Assembly (NCBI GenBank): GCA_946407815.1 | Contig: CAMJPB010000001.1 | Coordinates: 1 to 64,000 of the forward strand | DNA: 64,000 nucleotides | Source: an uncultured Caryophanales bacterium | GTDB taxonomy: Bacteria; Bacillota_I; Bacilli_A; RFN20; CAG-826 | Direction: 5' to 3' | Part shown: positions 1 to 8,805 of the stretch, in pieces | Position numbering within the stretch: the stretch's first letter is position 1 | Layout: every line of letters begins with the position of its first letter | The notes under the pieces: generated by a model | What the model was told of the DNA's origin: nothing | Seen by the model: only the letters and a program-made list of their open reading frames with translations | Databases searched by the model: none | Position numbers and translations under genes: made by a program

Positions 1-402
1 AACCATATGCTTGATTGTTTAACCACATATCCTTTTGAAATTATTGATGAATTCAAAGGTTTCTCTAGACCTTTTGGAGATAGAGGCAATCGAGGAGACA
101 CAATAGTGGGTAACGATGTCTGGATTGGTCAACACGCTACAATATTGCCAGGAGTTCATATCGGTGATGGAGCAATTATTGGTGCCAACGCAGTTGTGAC
201 AAAAGATGTTCCTCCATATGCCGTAGTTGTGGGCAATCCAGCAGTCATTAAGAAATATAGATTTGATCAAGAAACCATTGATCTTCTATTAGAACTTAAG
301 TGGTGGGACAAAGATATAGAAGAGATCAAAAAACTTATTCCATTACTCACCGGTGATTTAGAAAAGTGTAAAAAAGAACTGAAAGAACTTCTTAAAAAGT
401 AG
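1..402 (+). CDS. Hexapeptide-repeat O-acetyltransferase (Vat/CatB-like), 5' end outside window
   Basis: This is the C-terminal part of a left-handed beta-helix acyltransferase that moves an acetyl group from acetyl-CoA to a hydroxyl group. The reading frame is open to the window edge, and the residues before the first ATG (Asn-His) fit the family's conserved N-H-x-x-D-x-x-T-T-x-P-F stretch, so the true start lies to the left. Hexapeptide repeats are visible in [19 protein letters not shown], followed by the family-typical [17 protein letters not shown]. The C-terminus adds a charged helix ending in Lys. Streptogramin (Vat) and CatB chloramphenicol acetyltransferases share this layout, but so do sugar O-acetyltransferases; the substrate cannot be told. 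A DUF1919 gene about 3 kb away makes a surface-glycan role as likely as a drug-resistance role. Confidence 0.85.
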   Translation, partial: NHMLDCLTTYPFEIIDEFKGFSRPFGDRGNRGDTIVGNDVWIGQHATILPGVHIGDGAIIGANAVVTKDVPPYAVVVGNPAVIKKYRFDQETIDLLLELKWWDKDIEEIKKLIPLLTGDLEKCKKELKELLKK

Positions 403-506
403 TGGTCGGTTGGTGTAGCGTTAGTAACGTTGTATCAAAACACTGAAAACCTGCTATTGATTAATAAAGCTAACTTGAAGTTATCTAATTTTAATAAAAG
501 TTATGA

Positions 507-512
507 TATAAT
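507..512 (+). promoter_or_regulatory. Extended -10 promoter for the small paralogue pair
   Basis: TATAAT preceded by TATGa, an extended -10 element. No convincing -35 box is seen. Transcription would begin near 519, at the AAGGAG ribosome site that serves the GTG start at 532, so the leader would be very short. Confidence 0.45.
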
Positions 513-531
513 CCTTCCAAGGAGAATAATA

Positions 532-855
532 GTGGACTTTACTCACTCTGAAGAGTATCAATTATTTGTTGGTCTTCATGACACAATGATTAATGATGAG
601 CTTGTTAAGGAAGCGGAACTCGAAAAGATGATTATCGGCTTTTTCGAAAAGCAAAAAGTTGATTTTACTATTTTTAAATGTGAAGGCGGATATTTATATG
701 GTGACAAGAACTATGTTCTTGAAAACGCTCTTTGTATTAACATAATCGGAGTTAGTGAAAGCAACATGTTTCATTTAGCAAAAGCGGTTTCGATGTTTAT
801 GAACCAAGAAAGCGTTTTGCTAGTGAGAAACAGAATTAAGTCTATAATTTGCTAA
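532..855 (+). CDS. Small protein of unknown function, tandem paralogue 1
   Basis: No function is recognised for this 107-residue protein. The start is taken as GTG at 532 because AAGGAG lies 7 nt upstream and because the N-terminus then aligns with the next gene; an in-frame TTG at 430 has no ribosome site. It shares a pattern with its neighbour: E-Y-x-[IL]-F-[IV]-G-L near the N-terminus, a hydrophobic strand, a central GGY, then a strand I-x-I-I-G-x-x and a helix. A compact alpha/beta fold is likely. The two genes are separated by 2 nt and are probably co-translated. No signal peptide or membrane segment is visible. Confidence 0.65.
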   Translation: MDFTHSEEYQLFVGLHDTMINDELVKEAELEKMIIGFFEKQKVDFTIFKCEGGYLYGDKNYVLENALCINIIGVSESNMFHLAKAVSMFMNQESVLLVRNRIKSIIC

Positions 856-857
856 AT

Positions 858-1187
858 ATGGGTAATAAATTTAATGAAGCGACCAAATACGAAATATTTA
901 TTGGTTTAAAAGATAAAGATAGTTATCAAGAAATCTTTAATATTAAAGATTTTGAAAAAGCCTTAACTTTTATCTGCAAAGAAAAAGAAATTAATTTCTC
1001 CTTAATTACCCAATTAGGTGGTTATAAACATAATAAAGGCTATACAACAGAGACAAGTCTGCGCATTGTTCTTATCGGAGCAAATTTAAATGAAGTCACC
1101 GAGCTAGGAAACTGGCTAAAAAAGAAAGTTAATACAGACGCCATTCTGATTACTAGCTCTGAAATTGAATACGCTTTTATTAGTTAA
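858..1187 (+). CDS. Small protein of unknown function, tandem paralogue 2
   Basis: A 109-residue soluble protein, recognisably a duplicate of the preceding gene: KYEIFIGLKDKD matches EYQLFVGLHDTM, QLGGYKHNKGY matches CEGGYLYGDKNY, and RIVLIGAN matches CINIIGVS. The ATG at 858 lies 2 nt after the preceding stop and has no ribosome site of its own, so translational coupling is likely; an in-frame TTG at 849 is an alternative. The similar size and fold suggest the two could form a heterodimer, but nothing in the neighbourhood fixes a function. It is convergent with the large membrane protein gene that follows. Confidence 0.65.
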   Translation: MGNKFNEATKYEIFIGLKDKDSYQEIFNIKDFEKALTFICKEKEINFSLITQLGGYKHNKGYTTETSLRIVLIGANLNEVTELGNWLKKKVNTDAILITSSEIEYAFIS

Positions 1188-1222
1188 AATAAATCTTTAT
1201 TAACTGGTGATCTCTCATAAAG

Positions 1223-1247
1223 TAAAAAAGGAGCTGTTTAGCTCCTT
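1223..1247 (-). terminator. Rho-independent terminator of the RyR-like membrane protein gene
   Basis: Stem AAGGAGCT/AGCTCCTT with a 4-nt loop. Read on the minus strand it is followed by a run of six T, so it chiefly ends the minus-strand gene; on the plus strand the tail is only A-rich. Confidence 0.75.
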
Positions 1248-1273
1248 AAAAGTAATAATGCATTAAATCCTAA

Positions 1274-3496
1274 TTACTTTTGGATCATATTTAAGGCTGA
1301 AAAAACTTCGCAGGTTGCATTGATATCTGTGTAGAAAGTTAAATTATCAGCCTTTTGTTTTAAATCAGGATTTGACTTAATAATTAAGTCTCTTAGCTTA
1401 ACTAAGTCAGCATTTGTAATCATACAGACATGTTGAATGTCGTTTTCTTTGGTCCAGTTATATTCTCTTTTGACAAACTTGTTATTAACAGTATTAATTT
1501 CCACAAATTTATCAAAAGGAAGTGGTTCATACTTGTAAACAAAATATGAGTTTGCAAGCCATCGATTATGTTCGAGGTTAGATATTTTCAAAACTGGATT
1601 ATTTGGGTCAATATTTGGATAACCACAATTAGCAATTTTGTCTTGAAGCTCTTTTTTAATGTCTTTGTTAGAATAGTTGTTAATTATTTGATAATTCTCA
1701 TCAATTTCATAACCAAGAAGTTTGAGTTTCGCTTTAAGCGAATAGTTGGTCTCTATATTTGCTAAAGTCTCTTTTTTATTAAGATGGAACCATTTTGTTT
1801 TTGCTTCATTAAAATCTGCAATGCCATAGTACGACTTCATTGCCATTAATCCTAGTAAATCTAAAACGCGATAGTGGTTAGGAATAAATGTTGAAATAAG
1901 GTTATCTTCTCCAAACATAACAATTGGAACAAGAGTGTTACCTGCGTTTGAAAATTTAATGCTATTAAATTCTTGCTGGGTTAAAACAAACGATTTAGAA
2001 GCACCAGATTGATTTTTTTCAGTATTGTTTTCTTTAAAGAAAGAGCCTGTTTCTTTATCATGAATTCTAACGAAAATTACGCATTTAGAAAGACGCTTTT
2101 TTTCAACGTTGTTTAGAATAGCCTTTCTTAAATATAATGCTGCCTGAATATTTGAATTTATATTTCCTAAGGAAATAACAAAAGATTCAAATCCATTTTC
2201 TGAGAAGCGATTTTCTTTGGTTTTTATTTCTTGGATGTGCTTATTTAAGATCTCGTACTCTAAAATATTTAAGCCGTTGCAATATGAATCTACACTATAT
2301 AAGAATGGGATATTTCCATCTTTTTTAGTGTAAATATTGTTATTCTCCGCACTGAAGTTATCAGCGTTTTCATCTAAAATGTGATAATGAACTTTATTAA
2401 TTGAGTCTCCCCAAAGTTGATAGGATTGGATCATTTTATTAAAAATGTTTTTGTTAACTTTTCCAAACCCAAGGAACGAAACATTGAAGCCTTCATTATC
2501 AACATCTGTGATTTTTTCGTATTCTACGAACTTATCAATTGTGTTATTCATAATGAAATCGGTGGATACGATGTCATATTGAGATAAGGTGTTGATTATA
2601 TGAAGAGTTCTATTAGAGAAATTGTTATTGAAATCAATGTCAGATTCATTGTAGTTAATTAAAACTTTAAATTTGTCTAACATTGTTAATTCAGCTTCAC
2701 TTAAAGGATTTTTATCCTTGAGCTTCTTAAATTTATTGCTTTCTATAATAGCTTGAGAAAAGTTTTCAGCGAACTTTAAAGAGAGTGAATCATCTGAGAA
2801 AAGTCCATAGAAGAAAACCCTATGCTTGCTTCCAAATTTTCTAAATAATGCCTTGAATAATCCGTCAGTAAAGTTTTCAACTTTAAGATGGAAACCTTTT
2901 CCTAACAACATGTCTTTATACTCGGTTCCTTCTTGTGTTTTTTGTGAGGCGCGAGTGACATATAGAATGACCACGTTGTTATCATCTTTTTGAAGATTTT
3001 CTGCAAACTTTACTGCGACTTCTGATTTTGGGTCTGAAAAAATATAATAAACATCACTTTTTGTGAAGATAAATTTGCAAACTGAAATAACCTTTGCTTT
3101 AAATGCTGAGACTGTGAATAAAATGACCGAAATAGATGCGGTGGTTAAGGCAAAAATTGATGTAATAACATAACCGATTCCAAAGGCTGCGTAATATGGG
3201 CCAAGATTTACGTATGCTGAAATTGTGGCTTCATCAAATGAAATCGCAAACATCTTTAATGCATCAAAGAACGAACCTGCGATTGCAATAAATGGGTTAA
3301 TTTTTACCTCTGGTGGAACAGCTGGATTAAGGTTTGCGAATATTGAAAACACTAAACATACAACGTATGCTGCCAAGATAGGAATAATTGTACTACCAAC
3401 AATTTTATATTTATTAATTTTTATAAAAAAATTAAGACCTATCAAAGTAAACACAACGCCCATAAATACGAGCAGTAAAATAATTATTGTTTCCAT
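1274..3496 (-). CDS. Membrane protein with Rossmann-type (TrkA-N-like) and C-terminal RyR-like domains
   Basis: A 740-residue protein with an N-terminal membrane part: hydrophobic spans near residues 2-22 and 33-56, a weaker one near 66-85, and one near 98-128. A large cytoplasmic region follows. Around residue 150 (VYYIFSDPKSEVAVKFAENL) and again around 340 (VSFLGFGKVN) there are beta-strand/turn patterns like TrkA-N nucleotide-binding folds, though neither glycine loop is canonical. The C-terminus contains LEHNRW followed by an aromatic-rich segment, which resembles the RyR domain of bacterial proteins. The layout suggests a membrane sensor or channel gated by a nucleotide-like ligand. The gene stands alone, is divergent from the DUF1919-like gene and has its own terminator. 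The domain calls come from motif reading only and are moderately secure. Confidence 0.55.
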   Translation of the reverse strand: METIIILLLVFMGVVFTLIGLNFFIKINKYKIVGSTIIPILAAYVVCLVFSIFANLNPAVPPEVKINPFIAIAGSFFDALKMFAISFDEATISAYVNLGPYYAAFGIGYVITSIFALTTASISVILFTVSAFKAKVISVCKFIFTKSDVYYIFSDPKSEVAVKFAENLQKDDNNVVILYVTRASQKTQEGTEYKDMLLGKGFHLKVENFTDGLFKALFRKFGSKHRVFFYGLFSDDSLSLKFAENFSQAIIESNKFKKLKDKNPLSEAELTMLDKFKVLINYNESDIDFNNNFSNRTLHIINTLSQYDIVSTDFIMNNTIDKFVEYEKITDVDNEGFNVSFLGFGKVNKNIFNKMIQSYQLWGDSINKVHYHILDENADNFSAENNNIYTKKDGNIPFLYSVDSYCNGLNILEYEILNKHIQEIKTKENRFSENGFESFVISLGNINSNIQAALYLRKAILNNVEKKRLSKCVIFVRIHDKETGSFFKENNTEKNQSGASKSFVLTQQEFNSIKFSNAGNTLVPIVMFGEDNLISTFIPNHYRVLDLLGLMAMKSYYGIADFNEAKTKWFHLNKKETLANIETNYSLKAKLKLLGYEIDENYQIINNYSNKDIKKELQDKIANCGYPNIDPNNPVLKISNLEHNRWLANSYFVYKYEPLPFDKFVEINTVNNKFVKREYNWTKENDIQHVCMITNADLVKLRDLIIKSNPDLKQKADNLTFYTDINATCEVFSALNMIQK

Positions 3497-3601
3497 ATTT
3501 TTTTCCTTAAGCTATTTCTATTCGTCTACTAGTATTTTATACTATTTCATGAATCATAAAAAGTTATTACTCATTTTGTAGAGCAACTTGATTATCTTTC
3601 A

Positions 3602-4213
3602 ATGGTAAAAATGGACGCAGCAAAGTTAAAAAGTGACGATTTCTCGATAATTTCACGAGATTGCATTGGCGGAATTTTATACCACCAACTTGGAAAGAAA
3701 TTTTTAAGTCCAACAATTAATCTATTTTTCACGATTGAAGATTTTAACTATTTTTGTAAATATTTAAAAACTTACATAAAAGCAGATCTTAAAGTATTTA
3801 AGGATGATAATGTTGATTATCCGGTTGGCTTATTAGTCCCTAAATCTTTCTTTAGAAAGTTAAAACCTCTAAGAGTGGATTTCATGCATTATCCGACATT
3901 TGAGAATGCAAAAGAAAAATGGGAAGAGCGAAAGAAAAGAATAAATTACAACAAAATTCTTGTAGTAAATTCTTGTTGTTACTCTACTGAAGTAGATTCT
4001 CTAAAAGAGAAAGATATAAAGAACTGGAGCAAAATCAAATATCCTAAAGTGATGCTTGTTGAATCATCTTTTGGTTTTGAAAATGAATTCATTATTAAAA
4101 AGCCTGAAGATTGCAAAGAATTTGCATGGCTTTTGTTCCAAAAAGATAAAAGTAATGATTTAAGAGTTTTCAATGACTTTGACTTTATAACTTTTATTAA
4201 TAAAAATATTTAA
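3602..4213 (+). CDS. DUF1919-like protein, possible polysaccharide biosynthesis enzyme
   Basis: A 203-residue soluble protein with the DUF1919 pattern: F-S-I-I-S-x-[DN]-C-x-G-G near residue 14, LSPTINLFF, then YPVGLL, then a histidine-containing strand (DFMHYPT), an A-K-E-K-W-x-x-R-x-x-R-I-N-Y helix, and a final KI-strand. Such proteins are often found in exopolysaccharide or capsule loci and are assumed to act on glycans, although their reaction is not established. No ribosome site precedes the ATG at 3602; the ATG at 3611 is an alternative start. It is 48 nt upstream of the STAND gene, but that gene has its own ribosome site and a possible -10, so a functional link is not implied. Confidence 0.6.
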   Translation: MVKMDAAKLKSDDFSIISRDCIGGILYHQLGKKFLSPTINLFFTIEDFNYFCKYLKTYIKADLKVFKDDNVDYPVGLLVPKSFFRKLKPLRVDFMHYPTFENAKEKWEERKKRINYNKILVVNSCCYSTEVDSLKEKDIKNWSKIKYPKVMLVESSFGFENEFIIKKPEDCKEFAWLLFQKDKSNDLRVFNDFDFITFINKNI

Positions 4214-4261
4214 AATTTATGTTAGAATATCATTTAACTACTAGGAAATAGGAAACAATCT

Positions 4262-6760
4262 ATGTATCGCAATTTTATTTGTTATCGTGGTGGCAGTTCT
4301 GCGGGTTCTTTTTTTGGTGAAGAAATTTATTTAGCTGCTAAGAAAGTAGAAGATATTGTTGGTAAAACATATTTTTCTTTGTATAAAGAAAATAGCGAAG
4401 AGATTAGAAATTTCCTAAATGATCCAAAACAGCACTTAGGTGAAATTAGGAATTTCATCATGATTCTTACTAAAGGTTTCCTTGATGCGTTTTTAATTAA
4501 TGGAGAACCTAATCCTAACTCAGTCACAAGAATCGAACTTGAAGAAGCTCTTAAGAATAAAAATTTAAGATTTATTCCTATTCAATTTGCTGATTTTTCA
4601 TGGAATGACAAGACTGATGGAATAGTTAATAAAGACATTTTAGTTAAACTTTATGGTGAAGCAGGTGCTGATAGAATTATTGGTTCACCAGCAATTAATT
4701 TCACTTCAAATTTAAAAGATGAAATCGTTGAAAAAGTCGTTTCTGAATTAGATGATCAAGGGCTTATTAAGTTAAAAGTTAATAAAGATATTGTTTACAA
4801 ACTTGAATCAACTCCTTCAGTAACTCCTAAGCCAGTTTTCTGCGGTAGAGAAGAAGAACTTAGACGCATTAGAGAATTATTTGATAATGGTGATCGCATT
4901 ATTTTCTTACAAGGTATTGGAGGCATCGGAAAGACCGAGATTGCAAAGCAATACGCTAAAAGAAATAAAGCTGATTTCGACACAATTATCTATGCAACAT
5001 ATACAAATTCAGTTGTTGAACTTGTTTCATCACAAAACTATTTTAAATTAAGTCCAAACTTCCCAAGACTTGTCTTAAAAGACGGCAGTCAAGAAAGCGA
5101 TATTGATTATTTCAAGAGAAAATTAGAAGAAATTAAAAATTTCGCCACTGACCGCACTTTGATTATCATTGATAACTTTGATGTTATGGATGATGAATAC
5201 TTTAAGTTGCTGGTGGACGGCCGCTATAAAATGATTATCACAACTAGATGTGATTATTCTCGTTTCTATCCTGTTATTAAAGTCGAAGCACTTTATGATA
5301 TTGCTCAACTAAAGCAAGTATTTTTAGATAATTATCAAGGCTACATTGTTGATGCGGACGACCCAGATTTAGAGCAATTAATTACTCTTGTTAATCGTCA
5401 CACTTATACAATTGAGCTTTTAGCTCAACATATGGAGAATAGCTGCCAAACAGTTCAAGAAATGATTGAAGTGTTAAAAGACCGTGGCATTGTCTCACTT
5501 GATGAAAAAGTTAGATCAACATCTGACTCAACTCAAGTTGCATATGAAAACTTACTTAAAATGTTCAAAGTCTTCGATTTATCTAGCGATGATAAATACG
5601 TTCTAAAGATCTTATCTTTAATGCCTTTAGGTGGAGTTAATGTTAAAGATTTAAAGAATTGGATTGGAACTGAAGGACTTAAGACTGTTAAAAACTTAGA
5701 AAATAGAAGCTGGGTAACTAACACTTCTAACGGTATTGCTTTACACCCAATTATTAGAGAAGTCGTTAGACATGAACTTAAGGTAAGTGAAGCTGACATT
5801 GAGTCATTCCTAAGTGCTTTTAACGAAACAATTAAAGAAGAAAAATCATGGCATTATGTCATGGATGTTAGAAATTATTACGCTGAAATTACTGCCGAAA
5901 TTATCAAAATCCTTAAGGATATTAACGATAAAACGCTTCAATTATATAAGAATGCAGAACTCTTATTCTCATTTGGTGTTAGACCAACTCAGGCAGTGGA
6001 ACTCGGCACTAGACTTTTCAAATATTTTGAAACTAAAGATGGTGCAGATTGCTATGAATGTGCCTATTATTCATTCCAAATTGGCTGGACATATTTATTT
6101 AATATGCAACTTACCGACGCCATTTCTAATGCTGATAAATGGTTCAATGTTTCATTTGATACATTTAGAAAACTCTCACTTACCAAAGAAGATGAGTTTG
6201 CTTTCTATGGCCATTTGTTAACTCATTTATGCCGCATTAATTTAATTAAATACACAAATAGTGGAGATGCTTCTTTATTTAATCTCGCATTAAAATATGG
6301 TGAAGAAGCACTCGATAATGCTTTAAAGCATTTTGATACAAATTCCCCATTCTATTCTAGACAAGCTGTTGCCTACATGCAGTTATCTGAGGCGTATGTT
6401 ACAAACAAAGAATACGATAAGGCTTTAGACTACATTAATCACTCTTATGACATCATCGTCTCCTTATTTGGAGAAGAAGATTCAGATACATTAAATGTTT
6501 GTAGTAGAAAAGCTTTGATTTTATATAACTTAGACCGATATGAGGAAGCCTTAGATTTATCTAAGAAGAACCTTATTTTGTACGATAAATATTTCGGAAA
6601 GATGAACTATTTAAGATTTGAGCAGCTTATGACAGCATATCGCTCAAGCAAGAAACTTGGACACGATGAGGAATGCAAAACACTTCGTGAAGAAGCAATC
6701 CAAGTTGCTGATCAGTTATTGACATCTGACTCCCCAATCGTTAAGGAGTTAAATGATTAA
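4262..6760 (+). CDS. TIR/NB-ARC/TPR STAND protein, probable antiphage or stress sensor
   Basis: An 832-residue three-part protein. Residues 1-165 read as a TIR-like domain (FICYRGGSSAG at the first strand and loop, an E-rich helix RIELEEAL near 90, and FIPIQFADFSW). A GREEEL box near 195 leads into an NB-ARC ATPase with P-loop GIGGIGKT (218-225), Walker B IIIDNFD (301-307) and sensor strand IITTR (near 325), followed by a winged-helix region. From about 590 to the end lie TPR-type helical repeats (for example A-x-x-Y-x-Q-L-S-E-A-Y and the ALILYNLDRYEEALDL repeat). This matches bacterial NLR-like proteins in which ligand sensing by repeats triggers oligomerisation and TIR activity, often NAD hydrolysis. 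The ribosome site AGGAAA fixes the start. The TIR call is weaker than the NB-ARC call, because the catalytic Glu cannot be assigned without alignment. Confidence 0.8.
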   Translation: MYRNFICYRGGSSAGSFFGEEIYLAAKKVEDIVGKTYFSLYKENSEEIRNFLNDPKQHLGEIRNFIMILTKGFLDAFLINGEPNPNSVTRIELEEALKNKNLRFIPIQFADFSWNDKTDGIVNKDILVKLYGEAGADRIIGSPAINFTSNLKDEIVEKVVSELDDQGLIKLKVNKDIVYKLESTPSVTPKPVFCGREEELRRIRELFDNGDRIIFLQGIGGIGKTEIAKQYAKRNKADFDTIIYATYTNSVVELVSSQNYFKLSPNFPRLVLKDGSQESDIDYFKRKLEEIKNFATDRTLIIIDNFDVMDDEYFKLLVDGRYKMIITTRCDYSRFYPVIKVEALYDIAQLKQVFLDNYQGYIVDADDPDLEQLITLVNRHTYTIELLAQHMENSCQTVQEMIEVLKDRGIVSLDEKVRSTSDSTQVAYENLLKMFKVFDLSSDDKYVLKILSLMPLGGVNVKDLKNWIGTEGLKTVKNLENRSWVTNTSNGIALHPIIREVVRHELKVSEADIESFLSAFNETIKEEKSWHYVMDVRNYYAEITAEIIKILKDINDKTLQLYKNAELLFSFGVRPTQAVELGTRLFKYFETKDGADCYECAYYSFQIGWTYLFNMQLTDAISNADKWFNVSFDTFRKLSLTKEDEFAFYGHLLTHLCRINLIKYTNSGDASLFNLALKYGEEALDNALKHFDTNSPFYSRQAVAYMQLSEAYVTNKEYDKALDYINHSYDIIVSLFGEEDSDTLNVCSRKALILYNLDRYEEALDLSKKNLILYDKYFGKMNYLRFEQLMTAYRSSKKLGHDEECKTLREEAIQVADQLLTSDSPIVKELND

Positions 6761-6782
6761 TATTTAATATTAGGAGAAAAAT

Positions 6783-7214
6783 ATGAACGCAGAATTAAAA
6801 GAATTTTTGCAAAGCATCCTTGAGATGAGCTTCGAAGAAAAGGTTGGATTAGGCAAAAGCGCACTTGCTGAGTTCACTCACGCATTAGCTGATTATGGAC
6901 TTTCAGACAATGAAATTGGTGCTTCTATTGTTGGTTTCACCAGATTATTCGTTTCCGCTGATTACGATTGTGGAAGAGAAGAATATGAGTTCTTCAAAGC
7001 AGTTACTGGTCAATACATTTCAGAATCTGATTTCTATGATTTAACCAACCACGGAAGAGATACTGATTTCTTACAAAGCGCTGGTGAATATCTCGATTCT
7101 ATGACATTTGAGCAAAGAAGAGCCATTGTCATTTATGGTGTTGCTTTATTAAGCTGCGACAACGTATTAAAAGTTGACGAGATTAAGATGATTGAAGCCA
7201 TTCTTGGCCAATAA
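6783..7214 (+). CDS. TerB-like small acidic protein, partner of the STAND gene
   Basis: A 143-residue, acidic, all-helical protein. The C-terminal segment (DNVLKVDEIKMIEAIL) has the TerB pattern of an acidic loop before a helix that starts D-E/E-x-x-x-I-x-x-I, and the N-terminal half may be a second, degenerate copy (SADYDCGREEYEFFKAV). TerB-type domains are found in tellurite-resistance and phage-defence loci and near stress-signalling ATPases. A 22-nt gap holding TTAGGAGAAA joins it to the preceding gene, so the two are almost certainly one operon. A role as regulator or cofactor of the STAND protein is inference from position. Confidence 0.6.
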   Translation: MNAELKEFLQSILEMSFEEKVGLGKSALAEFTHALADYGLSDNEIGASIVGFTRLFVSADYDCGREEYEFFKAVTGQYISESDFYDLTNHGRDTDFLQSAGEYLDSMTFEQRRAIVIYGVALLSCDNVLKVDEIKMIEAILGQ

Positions 7215-7231
7215 TTATTTAATAATTAAAC

Positions 7232-8749
7232 ATGTATCAAAAGATTAAAAAACATTTTTTAGAACACGCAAATGAGGTTGCTTTAATCTACAAAGATAGG
7301 CAAGTTTCTTATAAGGATTTAGGTAAGCTTATTAACGAGATAAGTGATCGTTTAGAGCACACTTTAGGCGTGAAAGAAAACGATGTTATTTTAATCGCAA
7401 TACCAAATACAATTGAAGCTGTGACAAGCATCTATGGCGTAAATAAAATCGGTGCAATATGTGATATGATGCATCACATTTGCCCGTTTAATATGATTAT
7501 TAATAACGCCATATTTACTGAAGCAAAATACCTTCTTCTTTCAGATAAGGTAGTCAAAGACTACGTTGAAGATTATAAAAAATACAAAGATAAGATTTAC
7601 CTATTCCAAAGTGATGACGAAGAGAGAATTCCGGGTTTTAATTATTTATTAGACTTAAGTCTAACTTATAAAGAAACAAGAGAATGCCACGATGATAAAA
7701 AGACATCATTTTATCTTCAATCTGGATCGACAACAGGAAAATCAAAAAGTATTTGTTTAAATTCTTATTCTTTCGACATTCTTGTTGATGAGTTTCCGAA
7801 ACTTTTAAATACAGACAAGCACTTAAATTATGCTTCCGTATTGCCGCTTCATCACGGTTTCGGTCTTTGTATGTGCATGCATGCTGCTCTTTCGTTTGGA
7901 AATACACTGATTCTTTTTTCTAAATTTAGAACTCAAGACTTTATAGATGCGATGAACAAATATAAGATCCATGTGATTAATGGAGTTCCCACAATTTACG
8001 AAGCACTTTTAGCGAATCCAAATTTTTACATTAGTAAAAATATTAAAGACATTTATATGACTATGTGCGGAGGGGACGGAACTTCCAGAAGTTTAAAAGA
8101 GAGATGGAATAAGGCGATGAAAGACGGAGGAAGTAGTTGCCTCCTTTGCGAAGGTTATGGCTTAACTGAAACAGTTACCGGAATTGCTCTTAACACTTAT
8201 GAACACTACAAAATTGAAGGTGTTGGAAGAGCATTTTCATACGCTGAATTCATTATTATGGATGAAAATCATAACATCCTCAAACCATACGAAATTGGCG
8301 ATGTCTGCATTAGATCAAAATGTATGATGAACGGTTATCTAAAAGACGAAGAAGCAACCAAAAAGACTTTTTATAAAGATTTGCTCATAACTGGTGACCT
8401 CGGCTACCTAGATGAAGACGGTCATTTATACTTTAAAGGTAGAAAAAAGAGAGTCGTTAAAGTTCAAGGAGCGATGGTGTTTCCTCAAGAAATTGAAGAA
8501 TTGGTGGAGCACATTGCAGGTGTTAAAAGAGCCTGCGCAGTTGGGATCAAAGATGAAAGAAAAGGCGCAAAAATTAAGTTATTTGTTATTAAAGATAACA
8601 CTGACGAAAATGAGCTTCGAAAAAATATCTTAGATACTGCTAAGAAAAATCTTGATAAATGGTCGATTCCTGAAGAAATTATTTTCTTGGAAGATTTTCC
8701 AAAAACACCAATTGGGAAGGTTGATTTTAATGCCCTTGCTAAAATGTGA
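7232..8749 (+). CDS. AMP-dependent synthetase/ligase (acyl-CoA synthetase family)
   Basis: A 505-residue ANL-superfamily adenylating enzyme. The phosphate-binding loop is LQSGSTTGKSKSI (near 158-170), the adenine and acyl-pocket motif is EGYGLTET (near 308), the conserved Asp is in ITGDLGYLDEDGHLYFKGRKK (near 390-410), and the C-terminal catalytic Lys is in PIGKVD. These residues are all present, so the enzyme should be active in adenylating a carboxylate and passing it to CoA or a carrier thiol. The substrate cannot be told. It follows the TerB-like gene by 17 nt and precedes the RiPP precursor by 56 nt, though the latter has its own promoter. A free-standing acyl carrier protein lies about 8 kb away and could be an acceptor, but that is only a possibility. 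Confidence 0.85.
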   Translation: MYQKIKKHFLEHANEVALIYKDRQVSYKDLGKLINEISDRLEHTLGVKENDVILIAIPNTIEAVTSIYGVNKIGAICDMMHHICPFNMIINNAIFTEAKYLLLSDKVVKDYVEDYKKYKDKIYLFQSDDEERIPGFNYLLDLSLTYKETRECHDDKKTSFYLQSGSTTGKSKSICLNSYSFDILVDEFPKLLNTDKHLNYASVLPLHHGFGLCMCMHAALSFGNTLILFSKFRTQDFIDAMNKYKIHVINGVPTIYEALLANPNFYISKNIKDIYMTMCGGDGTSRSLKERWNKAMKDGGSSCLLCEGYGLTETVTGIALNTYEHYKIEGVGRAFSYAEFIIMDENHNILKPYEIGDVCIRSKCMMNGYLKDEEATKKTFYKDLLITGDLGYLDEDGHLYFKGRKKRVVKVQGAMVFPQEIEELVEHIAGVKRACAVGIKDERKGAKIKLFVIKDNTDENELRKNILDTAKKNLDKWSIPEEIIFLEDFPKTPIGKVDFNALAKM

Positions 8750-8767
8750 TGTTAAGGACATTTATAA

Positions 8768-8778
8768 TGTGATAAAAT
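8768..8778 (+). promoter_or_regulatory. Extended -10 promoter of the RiPP cluster
   Basis: TGTGaTAAAAT, an extended -10 element located 28 nt before the precursor ATG. The same 11-base motif recurs at 17503-17513, before the structured RNA, and nearly so at 16737-16747, before the acyl carrier protein. No clear -35 is seen. Confidence 0.5.
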
Positions 8779-8805
8779 ATTAAAAATCGGTAAAGGAGAA
8801 CTAAA

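Noticed and set aside
430-531. A TTG start at 430 that would lengthen the first small paralogue.
   Set aside because: The GTG at 532 has AAGGAG upstream and its N-terminus aligns with the paralogue; the extension has no support.
7232-8749. The AMP ligase as part of the RiPP cluster.
   Set aside because: The peptide has its own promoter and ribosome site, and such ligases are not a typical partner. Position alone does not support a link.
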